From Oscillospiraceae bacterium (GTDB lineage Bacteria; Bacillota; Clostridia; Oscillospirales; Oscillospiraceae): a stretch of 64,000 nt of DNA. Each line of letters starts with the position of its first letter. The first letter of the stretch is position 1. A program made the position numbers and the translations under genes. The stretch is from positions 1-64,000 of the forward strand of contig JAFXPO010000016.1 of NCBI GenBank assembly GCA_017527825.1, in the 5' to 3' direction. Shown one piece after another: positions 7,851 through 15,993 of this stretch. A model generated the notes under the pieces. That model ran no database searches and was not told where the DNA came from. It saw nothing but the letters and a program-made list of their open reading frames with translations.

Positions 7851-7869
7851 ATTGACCAACTTGGTCAAT
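7851..7869. promoter_or_regulatory. Island palindrome, copy 2 (divergent promoter region)
   Basis: ATTGACCAA-C-TTGGTCAAT, a perfect 19-bp palindrome between the two divergent promoters (minus promoter 7795-7823, plus promoter 7900-7928). It is well placed to control both genes. Confidence 0.65.
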
Positions 7870-7899
7870 CTCGATTTTAGGCCAAAGCCCAACTTAATA

Positions 7900-7928
7900 T
7901 TGCGCGTAAATGATAGTCTCATTACAAT
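7900..7928 (+). promoter_or_regulatory. Promoter of the zinc-ribbon gene
   Basis: TTGCGC (7900-7905), a 17-base spacer and TACAAT (7923-7928). It leaves a leader of about 175 bases with the hairpin at 8040-8078. Confidence 0.4.
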
Positions 7929-8039
7929 ATACTTGTAAGTTGGTTATGTTATTTAACGCTGTCAAAGCGAGTCATCTTTATCTGTCACGGCTAGTGACCT
8001 TGGCATCGTTTTATATTCATAACTACAAAAATGCAAAAG

Positions 8040-8078
8040 CGTCCTGCGGCTCACTATTTACAGCCGCAGGGCGTTTTT
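8040..8078 (+). promoter_or_regulatory. Terminator-like leader hairpin of the zinc-ribbon gene
   Basis: A 12-bp stem (CGTCCTGCGGCT with AGCCGCAGGGCG), 10-base loop, then TTTTT, ending 15 bases before the AAAGGAG. By shape it is an intrinsic terminator placed inside the leader, so read-through must be regulated or partial. Confidence 0.6.
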
Positions 8079-8108
8079 GCAACAAAAAAAGAAAAAGGAG
8101 AAAAAGAA

Positions 8109-8513
8109 ATGAATCAACCGAAACTCTGCACCGTATGTGGTGGTCGTACAACCCGCCACCCAAGTGAAATTTGTGCCCGCTGCCGTCGTCGCGCGGAAAG
8201 TCCCGTTAAGCTATGTGTGTGCTGTGAGCAGCGCCGCACACGGGATGAATCCGGATATTGCTACATGTGTCGCAATAAAGCGGTCACCCAGAACTACGGC
8301 ATCCAACGGATTGACGCGGCTATCGAACGCCAAAAGACAGTCTTAAGTATTCTCGAGAAGAAGAAAGAGGGCTTGTCCCTCCGTGAGATTTCACGGGAGT
8401 TGGTCATACCCAAGTCAAGCGTGTCAAATATCTACCGAGCTGCCGTTTTTAATGCTGCGCGCGCAACCAGCTTCGCCGATGTTGCGGAGGAAGAAAAAAC
8501 CAACCAACCGTGA
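8109..8513 (+). CDS. Double zinc-ribbon / HTH protein
   Basis: 134 residues. The first half has four CxxC pairs (CTVC, CARC, CVCC, CYMC), consistent with two zinc ribbons. A short helical stretch follows, then an HTH of the recombinase/Hin type, LSLREISRELVIPKSSVSNI, so DNA binding is very likely. ATG 8109 has AAAGGAG 8 bases upstream; a longer frame from 8031 would run through the leader hairpin. A good terminator follows at 8521. It is one candidate for the protein that reads the island palindrome, since a copy lies in its own promoter region; this is inference. Confidence 0.7.
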   Translation: MNQPKLCTVCGGRTTRHPSEICARCRRRAESPVKLCVCCEQRRTRDESGYCYMCRNKAVTQNYGIQRIDAAIERQKTVLSILEKKKEGLSLREISRELVIPKSSVSNIYRAAVFNAARATSFADVAEEEKTNQP

Positions 8514-8520
8514 AGAAACT

Positions 8521-8556
8521 GTAAGCCCGCGGAGCAGTAATGCTTCGCGGGCTTAC
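8521..8556 (+). terminator. Terminator of the zinc-ribbon gene
   Basis: GTAAGCCCGCG and CGCGGGCTTAC, an 11-bp perfect stem with a 14-base loop, 8 bases after the stop codon. The T-run is weak. Confidence 0.7.
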
Positions 8557-8628
8557 TTGTCGAATCCTGTCAAAACTCATCGAACGCTTTTTCTTGCAAA
8601 CACTGTCGCTTCGTGGTATTGTATGTAT

Positions 8629-8750
8629 GCCAAGCAACTTCATATGTGGGCGTATGGTATGTTTACGGTATGCATTTTTGCCCTCGGCAAAAATGCACGC
8701 TCCGTTTCAGCATACCGTGGGTAACCATGCGCCTGTTGAAGTTGCTTGGC
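8629..8750. repeat. 122-nt nested inverted repeat
   Basis: Outer arms GCCAAGCAACTTCA (8629-8642) and TGAAGTTGCTTGGC (8737-8750) are a perfect 14-bp pair. Inside are ATGGT/ACCAT (8654/8724), ACGGTATGC/GCATACCGT (8665/8710) and an apical 11-bp stem GCATTTTTGCC/GGCAAAAATGC with a 3-base loop (8672-8696). The whole could fold into one long hairpin. No ORF crosses it convincingly. A transfer origin, a replication origin or a structured RNA are possible. Confidence 0.6.
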
Positions 8751-8773
8751 GGCACGGAGCCTCTGCGTTTTTC

Positions 8774-8802
8774 ATGGCGCGGCTCTGCTGCGCCATTTTT
8801 TA
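8774..8802 (+). terminator. Terminator-like hairpin before the 49-aa ORF
   Basis: ATGGCGC and GCGCCAT with additional inner pairs, followed by TTTTTTATTT and, only a few bases later, the GGGAGGG ribosome site of the next gene. It may end upstream transcription or attenuate the small ORF. Confidence 0.6.
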
Positions 8803-8819
8803 TTTGGGAGGGCAAGACA

Positions 8820-8969
8820 ATGCCGAACTATGAACAGCTCTATCACCTCATGGTGAACGCCTCGGAAGACGCGCTCGCTGCGCTGGAAAGCGGAAATGTG
8901 TGGGATGCCAAGCGCATCCTCATTGCCGCCGAACGGCAAGCAGAACAACAGTATATCGAAGAATCCTGA
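8820..8969 (+). CDS. Small conserved mobile-element protein (49 aa)
   Basis: MPNYEQLYHLMVNASEDAL..., a mostly helical 49-residue protein of a type I recognise from many Firmicutes integrative and conjugative elements, where it is annotated as hypothetical. GGGAGGG lies 5-8 bases before ATG 8820. It sits between two strong hairpins, so it may be its own transcription unit. Function unknown. Confidence 0.7.
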   Translation: MPNYEQLYHLMVNASEDALAALESGNVWDAKRILIAAERQAEQQYIEES

Positions 8970-8975
8970 CCTACG

Positions 8976-9004
8976 ATGCCACGCCGCTCGGCGTGGCATT
9001 TTTC
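8976..9004 (+). terminator. Terminator after the 49-aa ORF
   Basis: ATGCCACGCC and GGCGTGGCAT, 10-bp perfect stem, loop GCTC, then TTTTT. Ends the small gene 7 bases after its stop. Confidence 0.85.
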
Positions 9005-9085
9005 CGCTCTCCTCTCTTGTCTTTTCCGCAAATATACGCGGTGTCTGCCGATATTTTTCATGCTGGGATGTTTATGGGACACCTC

Positions 9086-9105
9086 TTATGTCAGAATGCA
9101 GACAC
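9086..9105 (+). promoter_or_regulatory. Leader motif shared with the first element
   Basis: TTATGTCAGAATGCAGACAC, nearly identical to 814-834 before the excisionase-like gene of the first element, and in the same place just before an AAGGAGG. It suggests that both elements carry the same regulatory leader. Confidence 0.4.
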
Positions 9106-9127
9106 CAAGCAAAAGGAGGACGCAACA

Positions 9128-9235
9128 ATGACCTCGGTAACACTGGTTCTTGCGACCACCGGCGTCGGCTATACCGCTTCCCTGCTTATGCGGCTTATCA
9201 TCTGGCTGGATGGAGCGGGCGATGCAAATGCGTAG
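9128..9235 (+). CDS. Small membrane protein (35 aa)
   Basis: A 35-residue frame starting MTSVTLVLATTGVGYTASLL with one hydrophobic segment and an acidic C-terminus. AAAAGGAGG is 8 bases upstream of ATG 9128. It is preceded by the shared leader motif and followed by a strong terminator, which supports a real gene. Function unknown. Confidence 0.55.
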   Translation: MTSVTLVLATTGVGYTASLLMRLIIWLDGAGDANA

Positions 9236-9255
9236 GCACGGGCGGATACAAGCCT

Positions 9256-9290
9256 ATAGCCCCTGCTTGGAAGTTCCAAGCAGGGGCTAT
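9256..9290. terminator. Bidirectional terminator between the 35-aa ORF and res
   Basis: A 17-bp perfect inverted repeat (arms 9256-9272 and 9274-9290) with a single central G, starting ATAGCCCCTGCTTGG. It lies between two converging transcripts and probably stops both. Confidence 0.75.
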
Positions 9291-9297
9291 TATCTGG

Positions 9298-12200
9298 TTA
9301 TTTGATTGTCTCCATCACATTGAGCAGCGACTGATAGCTATCCACGTCGTGATACCGAACCTTGCTGGTCGAAATATCGTTAAACAGTTTCCGTGCGCAC
9401 TTGATTTTTGCCTGCTCAATGGGTTTAAGGTTCATGCTGTCCATTGTTCCCTTGGTCTCAGCGATGAAATAGATGTGCTTCACCGTACCGACATTAAATG
9501 CAATCGCCCAGTCCGGAGAATAGTTGCCAACCGGAGTTGGGATGGCAAAACCTCGCGGGAGCTTTGCGTATACGCAAACCTCGGACGCCTTTTCCAGATT
9601 GTCAACGAACCTGCGCTCGTTGTTTTTTCCATCCTTGGCATAGCCGTCCGTAAAGACATAGTTCTGGATATGCTTTTCAACACGGAGCGCCTTTGAAAAG
9701 TCGCTGTTTCGCTCGGCAGTAAAGATGGCGCTGTCGTATGTACCTTCCGTTTGGTTGTAGCTTATCTGCTCTACAATCATTGTCGCTTTCTGCTCCTTGA
9801 TGAGCTTGACGACCTTCGTGATAAACTCTTCCGGATTGGTACGGAACATGGCAAATCGTTCGCGGCTCAGCCCAGCAAGAATTCTTGCTGCGGTACGGCG
9901 CGTGAGAACGGCACCTTCGGCAATCTTTCCAACTAGGTCATACTTGATTTGGCTGTTATCCGCCACATTCAGCGTTTCGGTGCGCGTCTTTTCGCCCTTA
10001 AAACTGTCACCTCGCTCAACAGAATGCTCATCCATGTCCTTCATCTGCTGGCCCGATGTTACCGTGTACTGAAGGCGCGTGACAAACAGCTTGTCGTTGA
10101 TGTGGTCTATCGCTTTCCGAATCAGCTCCTCGGTGTCAAAGTCCACCGTATAAGCATACTGGTGGTTGATATAGCCCCAGAGCGTCTGAAACTCTTTTTT
10201 GAAGTAGTTGTCGTTGAGAGGGTTCTCCAGCACCTTTGTCTTGTTGCCGTCCTTGAACATACCTGCCAGTGCGCTCTCATCAAAGACGCTCTGAATGAGC
10301 TGATGCACCCCCTGCTCCATGCCCGCAAGCGACTCCGGCAGCGGAGCAAGCGCCTCATTCTCTACATCGGTACGGTAAGCATCGGTCACGTTGTCATCAT
10401 CGTCGATGTAGTCGTTCTTGAGCAGATACTTATAGATATCCTTCGCCTGCTTCACATCCAACACGACAGGCTGCTCGCCGACCATAATGGTCTTGCCGAC
10501 GAAGTATTCCTGCGTCGCCTTGGAGGGTCGGTCGTACATATCTTCACGGATGCCCTGCTGCAAGCCGGAGACGAAGTCCTTGTAGCCTTCGCTGGCAATG
10601 ACGGTAAGCATGTTGATATCCTGCACCTTGCTGCCGCAGCGTTCGGCATCCATGCGTTCACCGGCCTGGTCAACGGCGATGCGCAGCCCGCGGCCGACCT
10701 CTTGACGCTTCTGCGTGGCACTGTTGCCGCCGTGTTTGAGCGTACAAATTTGGAACACGTTTGGATTATCCCAGCCCTCGCGCAGCGCCGAGTGGGAGAA
10801 GATGAAGCGCACAGGATTGTCGAAACTCAGCAGCAGCTCCTTGTTCTTCAGGATGAGGTCGTATGCCGAAATATCATCGCTCTCATCGCTGCCGCGCTTC
10901 AGGCTGCTGTCGACCTTGTGTCCCTTCTTGTCAATGCTGAAATAGCCCGCGTGCGCCTTGGCAGGGTCAGAGCAGTACTCTTTCAGATAGCGGACATAGG
11001 GCGTGTCGAACATGGTGACGTAGTCGTTCAACACGGAGACATACTCCTGCTCGAACACCTCGCCGTACTCGGAGTTAACCTCGTTGCCTTCCTCGTCGTA
11101 TCGGCGGTACTTCGCCACCTCGTCGATGAAGAACAGCGACAGCGTCTTAATGCCCAGCTCGTAGTTCTGGGATTCCTTCTCGAAGTGAGAGAGTATCGTT
11201 TCGCGTATCTGGATACGGCGCATATCCTTCTCGGACACGTCGCCGACGCCCACGCCGCGGCGAATGACCTCGCCATTGGTGAACGTCACGGTCTCCGCAA
11301 CGGGGTCAACGTCGCTGACATGGTAGCCCTTGTACTGCTCCATCTCGCCGGAGAGGTGGTACAGGTCGTCATCCACTTTCAGCAGGCGAGATTCGCGATT
11401 GATGGATTTGTTGTACTTGACTTCCAACTCCACCCGCGCCATCGGCGGTTTATTAGGGGCAATAATGACGTTCTCCAGAAACAGATAGCGGTCGGTGCCG
11501 CGGAAGTTTTTGATGTCGAAGCCCTTGACCTCGATGCGCTTGACCAGCCGTTTGTTGTAGGCGTCCATGGCGTCGAGCACGTAGACGAGGTCGTGGTGCT
11601 GCTTGTGGGTCGCGGAGTAATTGAGGCAGAACAGCGGATTGAAGTTCTTGAGACTCTCCTGCGTCGCAGCACCGCCCATCTTCTGCGGCTCGTCCAGAAT
11701 CACAATAGGACGGTTCGCGGCAATCACATCAATAGGCTTGCGCGTGCCGAAATCGTCCAACTCCTCGTAGATGCGGCGGGCATCCGCGCCGCGGGCGTTG
11801 AACGCTTGGATGTTGATAATCATAACGTTGATGCCCGCGCTGGAGCTGAAATTATCCAGCTCGCTCAGGTTCTTGCTGTTGTAGATGAAGTGCCGCGCCT
11901 TCTTGCCGTAGTGCTCCATGAAGTGGTCCTCCATCGTCTGGAAGGACTTCTCCACACCCTCGCGGATGGCGATGCTCGGCACGACCACGATGAATTTGCT
12001 CCAACCGTAACGCTTGTTCAGCTCGAACATGGTCTTGATGTATACATAGGTCTTGCCCGTGCCGGTCTCCATCTCAATGTCAAGGGAGCAGCGGCCGAGG
12101 TGCTTCACCAGCGAGTCCGTCTGGCGGATATTGTTTCGCGCCTGCATATTGCGGACGTTCAGCAGAAGCTGCGCATCGGTCAGCGTGATGGGGTTGTTGA

Positions 12201-12411
12201 GAAAGCCCGTGGCGACGTCATCCACAGCGGTCATACGGAGCTGTCCCGCGTCCGGCTGCTCGAACATGGTGAACTGCGCGGGCTGCTCCTGCTGGACGCC
12301 CATATCACGGATGTAGCTCACGCGCTCCTGATAGGGTTGTCCGGCGAAGATGTTGACCACGCTGTTGACCGCGTCAGTCTGATAGGGCTGGATTTTATAT
12401 TGAAATTTCAT
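9298..12411 (-). CDS. res: Type III restriction subunit Res (DEAD/DEAH helicase-nuclease)
   Basis: 1037 residues, usual length for Res. The helicase core shows Walker A METGTGKT (114-121), the DEAH-like box ILDEPQKM, motif III NYSATH and the late motifs GWDNPNVFQICTL and QEVGRGLRI. The C-terminus has a PD-(D/E)xK endonuclease pattern: SPDWAIAF, then IAETKG. In type III systems Res forms a complex with Mod, translocates on unmethylated DNA using ATP and cuts it. It is the last gene of a long minus-strand operon and starts 10 bases after the 224-residue gene. All key motifs are intact. Confidence 0.92.
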   Translation of the reverse strand: MKFQYKIQPYQTDAVNSVVNIFAGQPYQERVSYIRDMGVQQEQPAQFTMFEQPDAGQLRMTAVDDVATGFLNNPITLTDAQLLLNVRNMQARNNIRQTDSLVKHLGRCSLDIEMETGTGKTYVYIKTMFELNKRYGWSKFIVVVPSIAIREGVEKSFQTMEDHFMEHYGKKARHFIYNSKNLSELDNFSSSAGINVMIINIQAFNARGADARRIYEELDDFGTRKPIDVIAANRPIVILDEPQKMGGAATQESLKNFNPLFCLNYSATHKQHHDLVYVLDAMDAYNKRLVKRIEVKGFDIKNFRGTDRYLFLENVIIAPNKPPMARVELEVKYNKSINRESRLLKVDDDLYHLSGEMEQYKGYHVSDVDPVAETVTFTNGEVIRRGVGVGDVSEKDMRRIQIRETILSHFEKESQNYELGIKTLSLFFIDEVAKYRRYDEEGNEVNSEYGEVFEQEYVSVLNDYVTMFDTPYVRYLKEYCSDPAKAHAGYFSIDKKGHKVDSSLKRGSDESDDISAYDLILKNKELLLSFDNPVRFIFSHSALREGWDNPNVFQICTLKHGGNSATQKRQEVGRGLRIAVDQAGERMDAERCGSKVQDINMLTVIASEGYKDFVSGLQQGIREDMYDRPSKATQEYFVGKTIMVGEQPVVLDVKQAKDIYKYLLKNDYIDDDDNVTDAYRTDVENEALAPLPESLAGMEQGVHQLIQSVFDESALAGMFKDGNKTKVLENPLNDNYFKKEFQTLWGYINHQYAYTVDFDTEELIRKAIDHINDKLFVTRLQYTVTSGQQMKDMDEHSVERGDSFKGEKTRTETLNVADNSQIKYDLVGKIAEGAVLTRRTAARILAGLSRERFAMFRTNPEEFITKVVKLIKEQKATMIVEQISYNQTEGTYDSAIFTAERNSDFSKALRVEKHIQNYVFTDGYAKDGKNNERRFVDNLEKASEVCVYAKLPRGFAIPTPVGNYSPDWAIAFNVGTVKHIYFIAETKGTMDSMNLKPIEQAKIKCARKLFNDISTSKVRYHDVDSYQSLLNVMETIK

Positions 12412-12420
12412 AATAATTCT

Positions 12421-13092
12421 TTAGGCTCCAGTAGGTTGAAACGCTATATTTGGTCCAAAAGTTACCCAAATATTCCCCCAATTTTCGATTTCAAAAAGAT
12501 TAGATGGCGGGTTTGGCATATCCGGCTCCGCATGGAAATACTTTTCCCAGAGCAGCTTATAGTAGTACATCTCAATTTGAAAAAGGCCTGCTAAAGCGCT
12601 AAGCACATTTTTCTGATTCGCAAGTTTGTAATATGGAAGACCGGTTTCACTGTTAATAGTCGTGCGATTATGTTTTATTTTGTTGTACTTTTGCCACCAG
12701 TCGGGGTTCACTGAATCAACAATCGTTCTTCCATTCTGTGTTTTTGTTGTATATGACCAGCTTTTCCACGGTGTCACTTGAAGTGCTCGGTCCTTTATTT
12801 TTATCACTCGTCCCTCAAAATCCGGCTTGTTATCAATAATGCACTTGCAATATGCATTAATACTGCTGCCGGCAAAGTTGTTGCCAATCTCTTTGCAAAA
12901 GGACTTTGAAATCACATCTATCTCGCTGCATATCGCTTGATATTGTTTAATGTATTCATTTGAAAATGCGTTAAAGTTTATTTCATCTATTGCAAGATAC
13001 TGCTCTACGCTACGGAAGTTATCCTCGAGCATCAAATAGTATTTCCAATATCTTTGAATAAACTCCGCGCGAGTTGTGATACGTGTCTCCAT
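12421..13092 (-). CDS. Unknown protein between mod and res
   Basis: About 223 residues, soluble, rich in aromatic residues, no motif I recognise. It begins METRITTRAEFIQRYWKYY and has a conserved-looking centre (SVNPDWWQKYNKIKHNR) followed by ALAGLFQIEMYYYKLLWEKYF. The WWxxYNxxKHNR pattern recalls helical HEPN-like or Cthe_2314-like proteins but this is only suggestive. ATG 13092 overlaps the mod stop by one base, so translation is coupled. It is clearly AT-richer than the neighbouring res and the conserved ends of mod, suggesting later acquisition. Function unknown. Confidence 0.7.
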   Translation of the reverse strand: METRITTRAEFIQRYWKYYLMLEDNFRSVEQYLAIDEINFNAFSNEYIKQYQAICSEIDVISKSFCKEIGNNFAGSSINAYCKCIIDNKPDFEGRVIKIKDRALQVTPWKSWSYTTKTQNGRTIVDSVNPDWWQKYNKIKHNRTTINSETGLPYYKLANQKNVLSALAGLFQIEMYYYKLLWEKYFHAEPDMPNPPSNLFEIENWGNIWVTFGPNIAFQPTGA

Positions 13093-15149
13093 CACATCAC
13101 CTTCCTGACCGTTGTCGGACTGTACGTCTGAAAAATCTGGTCAAAGTTCGCCGCCGTCGCGTCGTTGGCCAGGGAGCTGTCGCGCATGACGAAGTAGTAC
13201 GGCTGACGCTTGGCAACCTCGGTGACGACCTCATCCGTCACGCCATCGTCAAAGCAGGCGAGAAGATAGCCGTCCGCCACGCTGTAGACCGTCTTGCCGC
13301 CGATGGTGGTCTGCTCAATTTTGCTGCTGAGCAGGATGCCCAAATCCAGCATGATTTGGAACAGTAGGTCCTCCGCCGTGCGGTCGGGCTTGATGTTGTC
13401 CGCCAGCGCCAGCAGGTCGCCCTGCTGGATAGCGGCGGGGTTATAGTACACGTCCTGCATATTGGTGGAGTCCACCTTGAGGACGCGGAATCCGACGTCG
13501 AGTAAATTCTTTGTTGCAAAGTCCCATTCCTCTCTTGTGGATGGCATACCGCAGCCCCAGCCCGCGCCGTTCAAGTTCCCTTTTCCCGAAGTGACTTCTT
13601 GCATTATCTTCGCACCCGCGCGGCGGATGCGCTCCTTGCCGATTTCGCAGATGTTCTTATAGCCCGCCTTGTAGGCTTCGCTTTTTTCGTCGGTCTCCTC
13701 GGGGAGCTGCACCATGATGAATTTGCGATGCCCGCCGTCCTCAGCGTTGAGTTGTATGACGGCGTGGGCGGTGGTGGCGGAGCCAGAGAAGAAATCGAGA
13801 ATCACAGCATTTCTCTCCGTCTGCTGGGTGATGTATCTAATCAAGTTTTTCAGGTCTGTGATGCTCTTTGGATTTTCAAATACGCGCAAATTATCAAATA
13901 TTTTGTTGAACTCTAATGTTGATGTTTGAGCATAGCTAAAATGCACACTTCGCATCACCTGAGAGTCATACTCAAAGAGATTTCGGCGAATACGCGGAAG
14001 AGTAGTCTCATCTTCACCAAATACTACTCTTCCATTATCGATTTCCTCTTGCATCCGTAATGGCGAAGGAAATCTCCATCCTGCATCAGGGCATTTACAA
14101 GGTTTTCCAGTTTTGGGATGTAAAACATCATATTTCGGACCGCCACCGCCAGGCCAGCTTATATTTCCATCATCTCTGTACGGGCCATGCTCATCGACTT
14201 TTGTAAACCTTGAAAGCGGCTTTCTTTCATCGTCTTTAGGCCAAGATGCATATAGCTGCTTTAATCCCTCGCCAATTTGCTTCCAGTCATCTCCGTATTG
14301 CTTTCTTAATCGTTCAAACTCCCTCTTTACTTCGTCTATTCCTTCTTTTGGCTCTCGAAATATAATTCCTTTATCATAAATCGTTTGCATACTTCGGAAG
14401 TATACAAGCATATATTCATGGCCAACAGAAAAATACTTAGCATCATTTTTCCGATTCTTATCGTATACCAAGCATGCGACAAAGTTATGTCCGCCAAATA
14501 TCTCGTCGCAAACCTTGCGCATATTCTCAATCTCAGCATCATCAATACTAATAAAAATCACCCCGTCATCCGTCAGCAAATCCTTTGCCAGCTTCAGCCG
14601 CGGGTAAATCATATTCAGCCAGTCCGTATGAAAGCGGCCGTTGGAGTCGAGGTTCTTGACGAGGCGATTGCCCTCCTCGTCATAGTCGCCGCTGCGGGTC
14701 ATGTAGTCCTCAGCGCTCTCGGAGAAGTCGTCCTCATAGACGAAGTCGTTGCCCGTGTTGTAGGGCGGGTCGATGTAAATCATCTTGACCTTGCCGAGAT
14801 AGGTCTCCTGCAAGAGCTTCAGCACGTCCAGATTGTCGCCCTCGATATAGAGGTTCTCCGTCGTGTCGAAGTTGACGCTTTCGTCGCGGCAGGGGCGCAG
14901 CGTCTTGGCAATCGGCGCGTTGGCGGCGAGCACGCTCTTGCGCTTGTCTGGCCATGTGAACTGGTAGCGCTCCTTCGGCCCCTCCACCACAACGTCGGAC
15001 AGCTCCTGCCTCAGCATATCAAAATCAACGGCAAGGGTAGTCTCGCCCTTGTCGTTCTTCGTCTCGGTCACGCAGTTGGGAAACAGCGCGCGTATCTGCT
15101 CGACGTGCTGTTGCACCTTGTCAACGCTGTGCATCTTGAGTTTGTCCAT
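13092..15149 (-). CDS. mod: Type III DNA methyltransferase Mod
   Basis: 685 residues. A beta-class N6-adenine methyltransferase: catalytic motif IV DPPY at 127-130 (YIDPPYNTGNDF) precedes the AdoMet-binding motif I LDFFSGSATTAHAV (near 450). The segment between them is the target-recognition domain. That part (about 13800-14560) looks much more AT-rich than both ends of the gene, a sign of TRD exchange. Mod sets the specificity of a type III system and protects host DNA; Res lies two genes downstream. It overlaps the upstream membrane-protein gene by 29 bases. Confidence 0.92.
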   Translation of the reverse strand: MDKLKMHSVDKVQQHVEQIRALFPNCVTETKNDKGETTLAVDFDMLRQELSDVVVEGPKERYQFTWPDKRKSVLAANAPIAKTLRPCRDESVNFDTTENLYIEGDNLDVLKLLQETYLGKVKMIYIDPPYNTGNDFVYEDDFSESAEDYMTRSGDYDEEGNRLVKNLDSNGRFHTDWLNMIYPRLKLAKDLLTDDGVIFISIDDAEIENMRKVCDEIFGGHNFVACLVYDKNRKNDAKYFSVGHEYMLVYFRSMQTIYDKGIIFREPKEGIDEVKREFERLRKQYGDDWKQIGEGLKQLYASWPKDDERKPLSRFTKVDEHGPYRDDGNISWPGGGGPKYDVLHPKTGKPCKCPDAGWRFPSPLRMQEEIDNGRVVFGEDETTLPRIRRNLFEYDSQVMRSVHFSYAQTSTLEFNKIFDNLRVFENPKSITDLKNLIRYITQQTERNAVILDFFSGSATTAHAVIQLNAEDGGHRKFIMVQLPEETDEKSEAYKAGYKNICEIGKERIRRAGAKIMQEVTSGKGNLNGAGWGCGMPSTREEWDFATKNLLDVGFRVLKVDSTNMQDVYYNPAAIQQGDLLALADNIKPDRTAEDLLFQIMLDLGILLSSKIEQTTIGGKTVYSVADGYLLACFDDGVTDEVVTEVAKRQPYYFVMRDSSLANDATAANFDQIFQTYSPTTVRKVM

Positions 15150-15993
15150 TAGTCAGGTCCTCCCGCGTCAAATACTCTCTTGAATACATTTTTCTGATAT
15201 CGTCCAATGGCAAGTTTCCATATAGAACCGAATCCAATGTCTTCTCCTTGCGAATGAGCAACCGTTCTCTTTCTCCCAGGAAATCCATCTTTAGTTTGGA
15301 AAGTTCATCTAACTTCGCTTTAGAATTGCATTGAGGATTCTCCCTTTTCTCTTTAACAACCGCTTTCGCTGCGTAATAGTATTCCCGCATCACCTTTGCA
15401 AATGGGTCTGATGAATTGTTATAAATCTGCGGGTCGATTCTGATTTCTCGTGCTAAAGCAAAAAAACTGTCGTCGATTCTCTTTTCTTGCTCTGCCATAG
15501 CGGCCATCGCGTTAAGTTTTTGGTCCTCTCCAACAAGCGCTGTCGCAAGCTTCGTTGAGATTTCGATAGGGTCGCACGCGGTTGAAAAATCGTCAAACGC
15601 ATCTTTTAGCCGGACAAGATTGTCGTACTCAATCTCAATTATCTTACTTATGACTGATAAGCTATTTGCTTGAGCACCGATTCTTTCTAATCTCGACTGA
15701 GCAGCATCATTTTCTTCCTTGAATTTTCTATTTTGCCAAAAAGCCAGTAGCGCCAAAGCGACGGTACTTATATATGTTAAGATATCGCCAGCGTCCCACT
15801 TATGTACCAGAAATTCGCAAGGAGCGGGAATTGCAAAGAGGATATGGACAATCGCTGCAAAGATGATACTACCAGCAGCCCATGTTTGAATTAGATGCTC
15901 TTTCATCCAAAAAAGTATACTTTCTTTCATAAGGAAGCCATTCCCCGACTTATTCTCTATCACGCTCTTATTCTTCGTCATCGCGGTTTTCAT
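15121..15993 (-). CDS. Membrane-anchored coiled-coil protein in the RM operon
   Basis: Up to 290 residues. Two hydrophobic segments (about 33-55 and 68-85) are followed by a long, highly charged, probably coiled-coil region (KFKEENDAAQSRLERIGAQA onward). No known domain recognised. Start uncertain: ATG 15993 overlaps the upstream gene by 26 bases; ATG 15930, with GGGGAATGG before it, is an alternative giving MKESILFWMKEHL. Its 3' end runs 29 bases into mod. AT-rich like its upstream neighbour and unlike DUF4391 and the helicase. It could couple DNA sensing to the membrane, but that is speculation. Confidence 0.65.
   Translation of the reverse strand: MKTAMTKNKSVIENKSGNGFLMKESILFWMKEHLIQTWAAGSIIFAAIVHILFAIPAPCEFLVHKWDAGDILTYISTVALALLAFWQNRKFKEENDAAQSRLERIGAQANSLSVISKIIEIEYDNLVRLKDAFDDFSTACDPIEISTKLATALVGEDQKLNAMAAMAEQEKRIDDSFFALAREIRIDPQIYNNSSDPFAKVMREYYYAAKAVVKEKRENPQCNSKAKLDELSKLKMDFLGERERLLIRKEKTLDSVLYGNLPLDDIRKMYSREYLTREDLTNGQTQDAQR

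Noticed and set aside
9949..12594. 881-codon open frame antisense to res
   Set aside because: It mirrors the GC-rich codons of res on the other strand, has no ribosome site and resembles no protein family.
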